Shown piece by piece: positions 10,601 through 22,283 of a DNA stretch of 64,000 bases. The position numbers and the translations under genes were made by a program. Numbering within the stretch: position 1 is the first letter of the stretch; each line of letters opens with the position of its first letter. The notes beneath the pieces were generated by a model. That model was given only the letters and a program-made list of their open reading frames with translations. It was not told the origin of the DNA and did no database searches. Source of the stretch: Ailurus styani (Eukaryota > Chordata > Mammalia > Carnivora > Ailuridae); contig LNAC01000743.1 in assembly GCA_002007465.1 (NCBI GenBank), forward strand, positions 470,407-534,406, in the 5' to 3' direction.

Positions 10601-12941
10601 TGTTGATTTTTTAATGTAGGCAAGTCTTTAGAGTTATCAGTATTAAATATGAAACTTTCATTGAACTAAGATTTACTAAAGGTCAAATGAGCTCATGTTA
10701 TCTCTGTTAAAATTTGTTAGCAGAATGACTTAAAATGGTGGTTAATTTTGTCTGTCTCAAAGTTTTCATGGGTAATTGTTAAGATAGCTTTCAAAGTTTT
10801 TGGTAAACTGAAACTTCAAAGTTTTGTTTGGATAATAAATTGGGTTGCACTTATTGGATATCTAAGTATTTTCCAAATAAGATAAGATACTGAAGCATTG
10901 ATTTCTGAATGTAGGCTTGTGATTTTGGCTTCATATTGTAGAGAAGATGGGGATACGTGGGTCCGCTGATAAAACATGTTCTGTGCTTCACTGAAAGATT
11001 GTACTAGAGGAAAATATATTTTCTCCTTAAATTGTGAAATGTACTTATAACTTTCAGATCTAAGGAATTATGGTATAACTGTTCACAATTGGTTACTACT
11101 TAGTTTTCACTGGGGACTAAGGTTTCTAAGAGTTAGAATTAATCTGCTAGATGTAATCAAGACTGATGGAAATAAGGGAAGTAACTCAATGAAAAAGTTG
11201 TAGGTTTATGAATAAAGATTTTTGGAATGGAATTGTATATGTGGTTAGGACTAAGATTAAAATGAATGGATTCTGAAAGTACACTGGTATAAGATGGAAA
11301 TTCTGTTTTTTCTCTCTTAAAAAAGACAAAGTTTTCTTGGATTGTTGTTCTGCTTTCAATAAGAAAATGTAAACAAAGTTTTGGGGTTTTTTTCTCTCTC
11401 TCTTCTGTCTGCCTGGAAAACCAAAACTAAATTTTGTCTTTGTCAGGTCTTTGATTGCTTAAGATAGGTAAAACTTTTCAATATTAAAGGAACTAAGTTT
11501 TGCTAATGACTGTATAACCTTACCTATTTGCCTTTGGAATCTCTTATTGATACCTTAGTTAAATGAGGAATTAAGTTTTGTGATGATCTATACTACAAAT
11601 TAAGCATGTGATCTCTAAGGTTTTCTGAGGTTTTTAACAAATTTCCTCAAGATTTGAATTGTAAATGGAATTTCTTTCACTAATTAAGCTTGTTTATTTG
11701 GTATGCTATGTGTTCGTATAAGGCCATCACTTGATATTCTGATTATTGAAGTGTTACATAGAAAACAGAAACTACTGGATTTCCTTGCTAGCTATATTAT
11801 ATCGAACTCTCATATCAAATCTTTAACCATGTCCATTTTTGAGTGTTTTGTCATTTATAGTTTTTATTCTCACTCTCTTGCAAAACATATTTCATCCTCA
11901 AGGAGATTTATAAAAAAGGCTTTTGACAAATAGAGGGTTTTTATATATTTAAAAACATAAAACTAAAATTGGTAAGAATTTCCAGAACTAAAAAAAAAAA
12001 GCTGTGTCAAACTGAACAAGTAATAATAATATGGAACTAAATGAACTGAAAAATTATTATAGCTTTTGGAAGTCCTGTTTGAAATATTGCTTTTTCTCTA
12101 ATGTTTGCTCTACTAGATTAAGGAAAATTTCTCTTAAGATATCCATGATATACAAAAATATGATAAAATATTCCTTTATGAACAATTTGAAGCATTTAAC
12201 TCTTCTCTCCACTTGAATCCTCTGAAATTAAAAACAAACAAACAAACTTGGTGTTCTTTCTTCCATGCCAATTACAATTGTTTGCTTAAGTTCAATGAAA
12301 ATCTGGTTTCCTTGTAACAGGACACCATTGGAAACACTGGTTATTTTACCAAGACTTTTGACTGGAATGTCATATTTTAGAGACATGTACAGACTCCAAT
12401 AATACAAGATAGCTTTAAGGAACTAAGGTTGACTTCATGAAGAATGAAGCAAGTAGAGACCCTTGGAAAGACTAGCCTGATACCTTGCTTACAGAGTTCC
12501 CAAAAGACTTCGCAGGTGAATAAAAATTTCATTTCATGGCAGGTGAAGGAACCCTGGGATATTTTGGGAACCTCAAGAAAAGGAATTCACCCCAATCTGC
12601 AGGTATTACAGGAATGTCTGGTGGAAAGTATTTGGCTTGGCTTCTGGCCTAGAAAGGCTATTAAATTTCAATCTAGAGATTCCTTATAAAAAGTTCCAGC
12701 AAAGCAGATTTTAAAAGATCTGTATGATCAACCACTATTCTTGCTCAGCTTATGTAAATAATTAGTCCAAGTTTATTAAATCTGTACTTGTTTTTCAAAT
12801 GAATTAGTCATGATTTGGCTCTCTTTGATAAAATGTTAGGCTGGGTTAATTAATAAATCTCTAAATTAATATGCAGATCATATCCTCCCTAATCCTGACC
12901 TGACAGTTGCTAACAACCCACCCCATATAAACCCACCAGAC
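10601..12941 (+). other. Non-coding interior of the provirus
   Basis: About 2.3 kb of AT-rich sequence has only tiny frames (largest 11703-11933 and 12444-12689, neither recognised). It occupies the place of reverse transcriptase, RNase H and most of integrase. Either these genes were deleted and replaced or they have decayed beyond reading by eye. There is no SINE or L1 insertion inside, unusual for this window. Confidence 0.4.
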
Positions 12942-13127
12942 ATGACTTATTTAAAGGATTGGAAGTCTAACACAGCAGGGGATTTAACTCCAAAATTGAA
13001 AGGCCCCTACCAGGACATATTATGTACTTCCACTGCCACAAAGTTAGAGGGACATTCCTCATGGCCTCATATATCAAGAAGTAAACCTGTATCTTCCTGC
13101 AGGAATCCAGTGTGGCAGCTAACGTGA
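12942..13127 (+). pseudogene. Integrase C-terminal remnant (end of pol)
   Basis: Integrase inserts retroviral DNA into the host genome. Codons at 12990-13091 give a peptide with the Leu-Lys-Gly-Pro-Tyr block, a following Thr-x-Thr-Ala-x-Lys-Leu-Glu-Gly and a Trp-Pro-His-Ile-Ser stretch. This is the arrangement of the small beta-barrel at the integrase C-terminus in class I elements. The catalytic core and zinc-binding domain are not visible upstream. It is followed by about 450 bases before the 3' LTR, so env must be largely lost. Confidence 0.65.
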
Positions 13128-13573
13128 CTTCATATTCCTGCAAATCTGTGGAAGACCTAAAACTTCTCAAATGACAATGAAGGAGTGGAAGAAAAATTTA
13201 GACAACAAAGGCTATTTTATTGGGTTTCTTTTTTCTCATAATAATATTAACCTTTTTTTTTTTTTTTGGTATCTTCCTGCCTGGTGTCAAGACTCCTTCA
13301 CTGCCATTACCTCAAGCTGACAGATGATCCATTCTACTCAAAGAAGTTCATTTATGTTGTCTATCTTGGATTCAGCTATCTCTGCCTGTGTTAATTCCTC
13401 TATATAAGTTCCCAAGCTGACCAATGTTGACACATAAGTAGGGACATCTCTTTGCCCATATTCGGCAGGAAGAAGTTACACAAGATAAGAACTTACACCC
13501 TCAAAAACTATAAATATTTAAGGGTCAAAACTGTTCAGAGGGGAATGACCTGGAGAATAAAGGCAAAAGGAAA
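13128..13573 (+). other. Remains of the env/pre-LTR region
   Basis: This gap between the integrase tail and the 3' LTR is too short for env. An ATG near 13171-13177 begins a Lys/Trp then hydrophobic peptide that could be the relic of an env leader, but it dies within about 25 codons. A T-run interrupts at 13253-13267. Just before the LTR, 'aaaggcaaaaggaaa' (13559-13573) looks like the polypurine tract that primes plus-strand synthesis. The env reading is a guess from position. Confidence 0.35.
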
Positions 13574-13906
13574 TGTAGATAAAATTAACTGTCCTTACAA
13601 CATACAACCCATTGACAAATACTTGAGACAGGCAGAGTATGACATTCCTCCAAGAAATCCTACTGTCTTAATGTTAATGTTTTGCTAAAGGCAAAAACCA
13701 ACCCTAGTTTGAAAATAGTCAGACCTCCGGGATTCTGTAGTCTTTCTTAATAAATGAATATCTTTTGGAAATTTCTTTGTTTCTATCCCCCCCCAACTTA
13801 AATGTCTATAACCAATTAAACAGTCACTCCTCACAATCCCAGTGCAGCTCTTTCTTCCCCTAGGTCCTGTTCCTGTGCTTTAATAAAACCATTTTCTGCA
13901 CATAAA
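13574..13906 (+). repeat. 3' LTR of the endogenous retrovirus, U5 missing
   Basis: It begins TG after a purine-rich tract and contains AATAAA at 13882-13887 in the same 'tttaataaaacca' context as the 5' copy. It ends at about 13906, where the match to the 5' copy stops; U5 is absent. U3 is AT-rich with a C-run at 13788-13795. The start is inferred from the purine tract, not from a second intact LTR. Confidence 0.6.
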
Positions 13907-14068
13907 TAAATAACAAAATAAAAATAATATCATTTTATTCTGTAGAAAGCCAAATTTCCTAAATACTTGACAGTACAGAAAAAATGAAGTAATTCATCAA
14001 ATTCTGTTACTAATGATCCTCAAGAAGATTATTCATCTTAAGAGATCAAATTCTTCAGCACATAATTT

Positions 14069-14382
14069 CTTTTTTTTAAAATTTTAATTCTAGGTAGTTA
14101 ACATTCAGTGTTATATTAGTTTCAGGTGTTACAATATAGTGATCCAACTCTTCTGTACATCATCCAGTGTTCATCACAACAAGCATACCCCTTAATCCCC
14201 ATCACCTATTTAACCCATCCTCCTACCTCCTCCCCTCTAGTAACCATCAGTTTGCTCTCTAGTTATAAGTCTATTTCTTCATTCTGTTGTATTGATTATT
14301 AATGAAGCTAAGCATCTTTTAAAAAGCATATTGGCCATATGTACCTCTTCCATTGTTAAATGTCTTTCTGGATTTTCCCATT
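14069..14382 (-). mobile_element. LINE-1 3' fragment with internal deletion
   Basis: A T-rich start followed by 'ctaggtagttaacattcagtg' and 'ccccatcacctatttaaccc' is the reversed 3' UTR of carnivoran L1. From about 14290 it jumps to reversed ORF2 C-terminal sequence ('cattggccatatgta' type). It is non-coding and old. Confidence 0.75.
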
Positions 14383-14524
14383 AAACTGAGAGTTATGGAG
14401 GGGTGGGGGGGGAGGGGGTGATGTGTGAGCCTGGTGGTGGGTAGTAAGGAGGGCACACATTGCATGGGGCACTGGGCGTGGTGTATAAATAATGAATCTT
14501 GGATCACTGAAAAAAATTAAAAAA
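14383..14524 (+). mobile_element. LINE-1 3' UTR fragment
   Basis: A G-rich segment with 'gggtagtaaggagggcacac', 'gcactgggcgtggtgtataa' and an A-rich end is the L1 3' UTR on the + strand. It is joined directly to the preceding minus-strand fragment, so two L1 3' ends point outward from one junction. Confidence 0.75.
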
Positions 14525-14794
14525 ACAATTTCATCTTTTAAAAAAAGACATTCTTTAAATCTGAATTATAAAACCACACACTTTCTTTTTGTTCCATTTA
14601 GAATATCAACAACTAGTAAGAGTTATCTGATTTTTGCAAATATTCAAAAGACTTATGTTTATTTAAAAAAATCTAAAATCACTATTCAGTGTAAATCTTC
14701 TGAATGTTAGGACACAGCAATCCTTGATCATACAATACTAATTATATGGCCTTTAAAAAGTAGATCTTTAATAACTTTTGAAATTTTATTTTTA

Positions 14795-14995
14795 TTTTTT
14801 TAAGATTTTTATTTATTTATTTGACATAGAGAGAGAGAGAGAGATCACAAGTAGGCAGAGAGGAAGGCAGAGGGAGAGGGGGAAACAGGCTCCCCGCTGA
14901 GCAGAGAGCCCAATGTAAAGCTGGATGCCAGGACGCTGAGATCATGACCTGAGTTGAAGGCAGAGGCTTAACCCTCGGAGCCACCCAGACACCCA
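14795..14995 (-). mobile_element. Can-SINE
   Basis: Reversed tail and GA-rich body are followed by the head ending 'gccacccagacaccc'. A target duplication resembling aaattttattttta flanks it (about 14781-14794 and 14996-15009). Confidence 0.93.
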
Positions 14996-15276
14996 AAATT
15001 TTATTTTTAAACATTGTCACAACTTCCCGTAGATATATGTAAGTTTTAAATCCCTCCTTGAAAATTATTACATAAAATTGACTTTCATACTATTAAGATG
15101 ATTTTCGTTCATCAAGACAGCATTAAATCTTTATTCAAATTAACATTTTGTCCTGCTTATTCTGAAAGTATAGATATGTTAAGACTATACAAGCTAATAG
15201 ACTTTATTTTCAATCTTTACCACTCCAATAGTCTCTATTAATTAAAAAGTGGAATGAAATTACTAGCTAACTCAGT

Positions 15277-15479
15277 TTTTAAAGATTTTATTTATTTATT
15301 TGAGAGAAAGAGAGAGTGAGAAAAAGCATGAGTGGGGTGGGTTAGGGTGGAGGGGCACAGGGAGAAGGAGAAGCAGTTTTCCACGGAAGAGGGAGCCCCT
15401 TTGGGCTTGATCCCAGGACCCTGGACTCATGACCTAAGCCAAAGGCATATGCTTAACTGACTGAGCCACGCAGGTGCGC
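15277..15479 (-). mobile_element. Can-SINE (older, diverged)
   Basis: The pattern is tail, GA-rich body, 'gatcccaggaccctggactc' and 'gagccacgcaggtgcgcc'. The body is more diverged than its neighbours and the flanking duplication is uncertain. Confidence 0.88.
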
Positions 15480-15573
15480 CTACTCTTTTTTTTTTTTAAC
15501 TTTCTAAATGAACTAGTAGCTGTCATATAAATTCATGAATCAGGATCAAGTAATTATATGGAAAATCAGCTTT

Positions 15574-15774
15574 TTTTTTTTTTTAAAGATTTTATTTATT
15601 TATTTCACAGAGGGAGAGAGATCACAAGGAGGCAGAGAGGCAGGCAGAGAGGGAGAGGGGTAAGCAGGCTCCCCGCCGAGCAGGGAGCCCGATGCGGGCC
15701 TCGATCCCAGGACCCTGAGATCATGACCTGAGCCGAAAGCAGAGGCTTTAACCCACTGAGCCACCCAGGCGCCC
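15574..15774 (-). mobile_element. Can-SINE (young)
   Basis: It is close to the window consensus. A perfect 15-bp target duplication, tggaaaatcagcttt, lies at 15559-15573 and 15775-15789. Confidence 0.97.
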
Positions 15775-16045
15775 TGGAAAATCAGCTTTACCGAAGTACC
15801 TAGGCTAGGAGAACAGGATATGCTTTACTCAAATGATCTGAAGGAAGTCATCGAAAGCCAATTTTATTTTCCAAATATGTAAAAGATAAATACGAATAAG
15901 AAGATGCTAAGTTTAAAAGAAAAAGAAAAAAATAAGTAGCATAGATAACAGAAAATTGAATAGAAGAGGAAAATAAATAAGGAAAATTAAAAAGCAACAT
16001 TCTTCTGATCGTTTGATCTCCCTTTTGGATAAAATTTCTGGGTTT

Positions 16046-16245
16046 TACATAAGAGACTCCTAATCTCACAAAACAAACTGAGGGTTACTGGGGGGTGGGA
16101 GGGTAGGGATAGGGTGGATGGGTTCTGTGAAAGATGGAGGGTTTGTGCTTTGGTAAATGCTGTGAAAGATGTAAGCCGGATGATTCACAGACCTGTACCC
16201 CTGGAGCAAAGAATAAAAAAAAAATAAATTAAAAAAATTAAAAAA
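16046..16245 (+). mobile_element. Very short 5'-truncated LINE-1 (3' UTR only)
   Basis: It holds the last 200 bases of a young L1: 'acaaactgagggttactggg', the G-rich block, 'cacagacctgtacccctgg' and a long A tail. Flanks 'aatttctgggtttt' (about 16032-16045) and 'aaattctgtgtttt' (about 16245-16258) look like its target duplication. The sequence matches the 3' UTR of the full-length L1 at 28236-37586. Confidence 0.88.
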
Positions 16246-16258
16246 AAATTCTGTGTTT

Positions 16259-16620
16259 TGGGGAACACTTCCTTTACTATGACTTCCATAAATAATTGAA
16301 ATAAAACCTTAAATTTCAAGCTGATATAAATTCCTTTTATGGCATGATTCCATAAATTTCGCATTTTTTTTCATAAATTGGTCAATTAGGATAGCAAAAT
16401 GTCTTTAAAAAGTGTTCAACTGAAGACATTAGCTTTTCTCTTATGTGTATAAGTTACCCTTGGAGAAAATATAAGTATATTCCCTCCAAAATAATTTCTA
16501 TGAAGAACACAGGTCTGGGAGAACAGAAGAAAAATGATTAGCCATGTTTAAACAAAAGTACCGCAAAATATCTTGCCCTTGACTTATTTTCTCTAAATAG
16601 TAGACTAGAAAAATTCTCTA
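16259..16620. other. Unassigned single-copy-looking DNA
   Basis: AT-rich, with no ORF over about 30 codons that looks real and no repeat recognised. Confidence 0.5.
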
Positions 16621-16636
16621 AACTACATTGTATTTA

Positions 16637-16831
16637 TTTATTTTTTTAAAGATTTTTATTTATTTATTTGACACAGAGAGAGAGATTACAAGTAGGAAGA
16701 GAGACAGGGAGAGGAGGAAGCAGGCTCCCTGCTGAGCAGAGAGCCCAATGCGGGCCTCGATCCCAGGACGCTGACATCATGACCTGAGCCGAAAGCAGAG
16801 GCTTTAACTCACTGAGCCACCCAGGCGCCCA
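16637..16831 (-). mobile_element. Can-SINE
   Basis: The target duplication is aactacattgtattta (16621-16636) versus aagtacattgtattta (16832-16847), one mismatch. Body and head are near consensus. Confidence 0.95.
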
Positions 16832-16847
16832 AAGTACATTGTATTTA

Positions 16848-17720
16848 CTTAGCCAAAGAAGTACACTGAGAATTCAGCACTGTGTGATTTTTGTTTTGAT
16901 TTTTTTTGCCTTTGTTTTATTTTTTTTTACTCATTTTGCAATTGCCTCATGTGAACAGTTACCATTGGAGATATCTTGACATTTAACTACATCATAAGAT
17001 TTTATTTTAGTTCTAAGGGTTGGATACATTTAGTTAAAATGAATAGATTTTCATAAACTCATCTTAAAGGCCTACTTTAGTCAAATCTCTCCTGAAAATC
17101 AAGTTCCACAACTGCATTTAAAAGGGAAAATTCCTTGGTGTTAATTAATAATGCTAACAACTTTTTAAAGTAAAAAAACTCTGTATAAATGACATTTTTA
17201 GAATCAATTTAGGTGGTGTGTCTTTACCGATAGCCCAGTTTCTGGGCTATATATATAAACATATATAAAACTATAATTTATATATCCTGACTCATACTCC
17301 TTAAAACCCAGAAAGAGTATACTGTCATCTATCTCTTCCTACTACCTACACCCATGTTTCATGACTCCTAGAAGTGGACAGAAAGTTTAGTGCATAGTAG
17401 AGTTCATAAGAGCATAGTTGGACATTCTGTTCTCTAAAAGCTTTTTTCATTATTGTAACATGGAATAAAAAGGCCATTAATCTTTTGATATTCTCCAAGG
17501 GAGAGAGTGGAGAGAAAAGTCATAATAACCATATGAGTTTTGTCAGTTGTATGGCCATGAGGGGAGGATATGAGTATTGAGTACATTATTCTACTTTTAT
17601 CAGAACAAATTTATTTGTTCCAAAGATGAATAATATCTTGCCACGGAAGATATATTTACACTATCAATAAGGAGACTTGTAAAACTGCATTATTCCACTG
17701 ACTTTAAAACTTAAATTCTT
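16848..17720. other. Unassigned AT-rich DNA
   Basis: About 870 bases with short TA-rich stretches near 17250-17285 and no recognisable gene or repeat. Confidence 0.5.
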
Positions 17721-17722
17721 AT

Positions 17723-17723
<1 letters not shown>

Positions 17724-17755
<32 letters not shown>
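17724..17755 (+). repeat. (GT)16 microsatellite
   Basis: A pure GT run sits exactly where the adjoining minus-strand L1 should carry the short TA tract found near the end of ORF2 in other copies. Confidence 0.98.
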
Positions 17756-17758
<3 letters not shown>

Positions 17759-20406
17759 CTCCCTTATCCATTCGTCAGTTGGCGGTCACTTGGGCTGCTT
17801 CCATAACCTGCCTATTGTATATAATGCTTCTATAACATTGATGTGTATATATACCCTTGAATTAGCATTTTTGTATTCTTTCGGTAAATACCTAATAGTG
17901 CAATTGCTGGATTGCAGGGTAGTTCTATTTTTAACTTTTTCAGGAAACTTCATACTGTTTTCCATAGTGGCTGCTCCAGTTTGCATTTTCACCAACAGTG
18001 CAAGAGGGTTCCCCTTTCCCTACATCCTTGCCAAAACCTGTTGTTTCTTGTGTTGCTGATTGTAGCCATTCTGACAGGTGTGAGATGATGCTCCATTGTA
18101 GCACTGATTTGCATTTCCCTAATGATAAGTGATGTTGACATGAGTATGTTTTCGTGTATCTTTTGGCCATCTGTATATCTTCTTTGGAGACATGTCTATT
18201 CATGTCTTCTGCCCATATTTTCATGGATTATTCAGTTTTAGAGTGTTGAATTGTATAAGCACTTTATATATTTTGGATAATAACCCTTTATTGAATATAT
18301 CCTTTGCAAATACCTCCCATTCAGTAGGTTGCCTTTCAGTTCTGTTGACTGTTTCCTTCACAGTGCAGAAGTTTTAATTTTGATGTATTTCCAATTGTTC
18401 ACTTTTTCCTTTGTATCCCTTGCCTCAGGAGACATAGCTAGAAAGAATATGTTAGAGCCCAAGTCAAAGAAGTTGCTGCCTATGTGCTCTTCAAGGATTT
18501 TTATGGTCTTTATTCTATTTTGAATTTTTGCATGTATATGGTGAAAGATAGTGGTCCAATTTCATTTATTTACATGTTGCTGTATAGTTTTCCCAACACC
18601 ATTTGTTGAAGAGCTGTATTTTTCTTATTGGATATTCTTTCCTGTCTTTTCAAAGATTAATTGACCATACAGTTGTGGGTTTATTTCTGGATTTGCTATT
18701 CTGTTCTATTGATCTATGTGCTAGTACCATACTATCTTGATCACTATAGCTTTTTAATATAACTTTGTAATATAACTTGAAGTCTAGAATTGTGATTGTC
18801 TCCAGGTTTTCTTTTCTTTTTCAGGATTGCTTTGGGGTCTTTTGTGGTTCCGTACAAATTTTAGAATTATTTGTTCTAGTTCCTAGAAAAATGCTGTTGG
18901 TAACTTGATAGGGATTGTGTTAAGTGTGTAGGTTGCCTTGGGTATTATAAACCTTTTAACACCATTTTGTCTTCCAATCCATGAGCGTGAAATGCCTTTC
19001 CATTTCATTGTGTCATCTTCTATTTCTTTTACTAGTGTTTTATAGATTTCCAATTACAGTTCTTCACCTCTTTAATAAGTTTATTCCTAGGTATTTTAAT
19101 ATTTTTGGAGTAATTATAAAAGGGATTATTTTCTTTTCAATATCTGCTGCTTCATAGTTTGTATATATAAATGTAACAAATTTCTGTTCATTTTATATCC
19201 TACCACTTTACTAAATTTGTTTATCACTTCTAGTAGTTTTTTGATTATTTTGTGTTTTGCATACGTAATATCATATCATTTGCTAGTAGTGAAAGCTTTA
19301 CTCCTTCCTTATCAATTTGGATGTCCCTTGTTATTTTTGTTGTCTGATTGCTGTGGCTAGGACTTCCAGCACTTTGGTAAATAACCTTGGTGACAGTGGA
19401 TATCCCTGTCTTTTCCTGACCGTAAGGGGAAAGGTCTCAGCTTTTCCATATTAAGGATGATGTTAACTGTGGGTTTTACATAAATGGCCTTTATTATGTT
19501 GGGGTTTGTTCCCTCTACTACTACCTTGTTGAAGGTTTTTATGATCAAAGGATATTATACTTTGTCAAATGATTTTTCTGCATCTACTGACATGATCATA
19601 TGGTTCTTATCCTTTATTTTATTGATGTGATGTATTAATTAGATTGATTTCTGAATATTGAACCAAACTCATAACCCAGGAATAAATCTCACTTGATCAT
19701 GGTGAGTGATATTTTTATTATATATTTATTTTATTTTATAAAAATATTTTATTTTATAATAATATATTATTATACATTTATGTTTTTATTATATTATCTT
19801 GGATTTGGTTTGCTAGTATTTTTTACTGGCCTTTATTTCTCTCTCTCTCTCTCTCTCCCTTTTTTGGTGGTATCTTAATCCGGTCTTGGTATCATGGTAA
19901 TGCTGGCCTCATAAAATGAATTTGGAAGTTTTCCTTACTCTTCTAATTTTTGGAATAATTGAAAAAGACTAGGTATTAACTCTTCTTTAAAAATTTCATA
20001 GAGTTCATCTGTGAAGCCATCTGGTCCTGGATTTTAGTTTATTGGGAATTTCTTGTTTACGGATTCAATTTCTTTGCTGATTATTGGTCTGTTCAAATTT
20101 TCTATTTCTTCCTGGTTTCTGTTTTGGTAGTTTATATGTTTTGAGGAATTTATCCTTGTCTTCTAGATTGTCTAATTTGTTGACATACAATGTTTCATAA
20201 TATTCTCTTTTATTTGTTTGTATTTCTGTCATGTTGGTTGTTATTTCTCCTCTCTCATTTGTGATTTTATTTATTTGAGTCCCTTCACTTTTTCCCTTGA
20301 GATGTCTGGCTAGAAGTTTATCATTTTTCTTAAATTCTTTCATAGAACCAGCTTCCAATTTCATGGTTTCATTGATCTGTTCTATTGGTTGTTTTGTTTG
20401 TTTTTA

Positions 20407-20442
<36 letters not shown>

Positions 20443-20915
20443 AGTTTCTATATCATTTATTTCTGCTATAATCTTCATTATTTCCTTCCTTCTGCTGGTT
20501 TTAAGTTTTGGCTGCTGTTCTTGTTCTAGCTCCTTTACATCTAAATGTAGGCTATTATTTGAGATTCATCTTCCTTCTTGGTATAGGGATGTATTGGTAT
20601 AAACTTCCTTCTAAGTATCACTTTTGTTGCCTTTTAAAGATTTTTGAACATTGTGTTTTCATTTTTATTTGTTTCCATGTAGTTTTTTATTTCTTCTATT
20701 TCCTTTTCATCTTTTCAATTTTTAGTAACATATTATTTAATCTCTATTTGGGGTTCTTCCAGATTTTTTCTTATTGTTGACTTCTAGTTTCCTAACATTG
20801 TGATCAGAAAAGATGTATGGTGTGACTCTAATGTTCTTGAATTTATTGAAGCTTCTTTTGTGGTCTAATATGTGATCTTAATAGATGTTCAACATGCACT
20901 TGAAAAGAATGTATT

Positions 20916-21111
20916 GGTGCCTGGGTGGCTCAGTGGGTTAAAGCCTCTGCCTTCGGCTCAGGTCATGATCTCAGGGTCCTGGGATCGAGGCCCATATCGG
21001 GCTCTCTGCTCAGCAGGGAGTCTGCTTCCCCCTCTCTCTGCCTGCCTCTCTGCCTACTTGTGATCTCTCTCTCTCTCTGTCAAATAAATAAATAAAATCT
21101 TTAAAAAAAAA
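20916..21111 (+). mobile_element. Can-SINE (young)
   Basis: Target duplication gaaaagaatgtatt (20902-20915) and gaaaagaatgtata (21112-21125). The body is close to consensus. It lies inside the minus-strand L1, 375 bases from an oppositely oriented SINE. Confidence 0.97.
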
Positions 21112-21486
21112 GAAAAGAATGTATATTCTGTTGTTTTAGGATGTAATGTTCTGAATATATGTGTTAAATCCCTGTGGTCCAGTGTGTCATTCAAAGCCAT
21201 TGTTTCTTGTTTATTTTCTGTTTAGATGATCTTTCCATTGATGTAATGTGGTGTTAAAGTCCACTATTAATATTGTACCTTTATTGATTAGTTCCTTTAT
21301 ACTTGTTATTAACTGTTTCATGTACTTAGATGTTCCTATATTGGGTATTTAAATGTTTACAGTTTTTATGTCTTCCTGTTGGCTTGTCCCATTTATTATT
21401 ATGTAGTGTCCTACTTTGTCTTTAGTTACCATCTTTGCTTTAATGTCATTTTTGTCTGAGTTAAGTATTGCTACTCTGGCTTTCTT

Positions 21487-21685
21487 TCTTTTTTTTTAAA
21501 GATTTTATTTATTTATTTGACACAGCGAGAGAGAGATCACAAGTAGGCAGAGAGGCAGGCAGAGAGAGGAAGAAGCAGGCTCCCCGCTGAGCAGGGAGCC
21601 TGATGCGGGCCTCGATCCCAGGACTCTGGGATCATGACCTGAGCCGAAGGCAGAGGCTTTAACCCACTGAGCCACCCAGGCACCC
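21487..21685 (-). mobile_element. Can-SINE (young)
   Basis: Flanks 'actctggctttctttctt' (from 21473) and 'actctggcttactttttt' (from 21687) form the target duplication. It is near consensus throughout. Confidence 0.96.
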
Positions 21686-22252
21686 AACTCTGGCTTACTT
21701 TTTTTGTATGACAGACATTTCTCTATCCCCTCACTTTCCATCTGCAGGTGTATGTAGGTCTAAAGTGAGTCTTTTGTAGATAGCTTTGTGCTAAGATATG
21801 TGCATTGGTAGGTCTTTCACTCTATGTTTTTTAATGGGGGTGTTTAATCCTTTTACAGTTACAGTAATTAGTGATGGATATGTATTTGTTGTCATTTTAT
21901 TACATGTTTTGTGATTATTTCTGAAGATTTTCACTGATTCTTGTCTTTCTTATGCTTTATTCGTTTTCTGTAGTGATGTATTTGATTTCATTCTCTTTGT
22001 ATTTTGTATATATTTTAGTGGTTTCTGATTTGTGATTACAATTAGGTTTGTATATAGCATCTTCTTCAAACAGCACTCTACATTATGTTGATGATTGTTT
22101 AAGCCTGAACCCATTATGTATCCCTCTATTCCCCACCCTTTACAGATATTCTTTCATATTTTACATCCCCTTATTTTGTGAGTTTCTTGGCTGATATTTT
22201 ACAGGAATATTAATATTTTATTGTTTTTCCTACCCACATACCATTGCATGGT

Positions 22253-22283
22253 ATGCAATAGAACATACCATGTTCTATTGCAT
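22253..22283. repeat. Perfect short inverted repeat (14-bp arms)
   Basis: Arm atgcaatagaacat (22253-22266), loop acc, arm atgttctattgcat (22270-22283). It sits within the minus-strand L1, where other L1 copies do not show it. Confidence 0.9.

Larger units (their letters stand above)
8543..13906 (+). mobile_element. Degenerate endogenous retrovirus (class I, gammaretrovirus-like)
   Basis: Two related segments, one at 8543-8661 and one inside 13574-13906, share the 'gtcctgt...tgtg(c/t)tttaataaaacca' core of an LTR, including an AATAAA signal. Between them lie, in retroviral order, a primer-binding-site-like motif, a Met-Gly gag start, a gag matrix-like peptide, a protease scrap and the integrase C-terminal tail. 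The internal distance of about 5.3 kb is short for a complete provirus, and most of pol and env is absent or unrecognisable. Stops and indels occur throughout; no frame is long enough to encode a working protein. Class I is inferred from the gag start, the integrase tail and the LTR style; family assignment needs a repeat-library search. Confidence 0.8.

Noticed and set aside
14795..16831. Regularly spaced similar units considered as a CRISPR-like array
   Set aside because: The units are 200-bp Can-SINEs with individual target duplications and unequal spacing, in a vertebrate genome.
20916..21111. SINE head considered as a functional tRNA gene
   Set aside because: It derives from a tRNA, but the acceptor stem and cloverleaf are not preserved and it continues into the SINE body and A tail.
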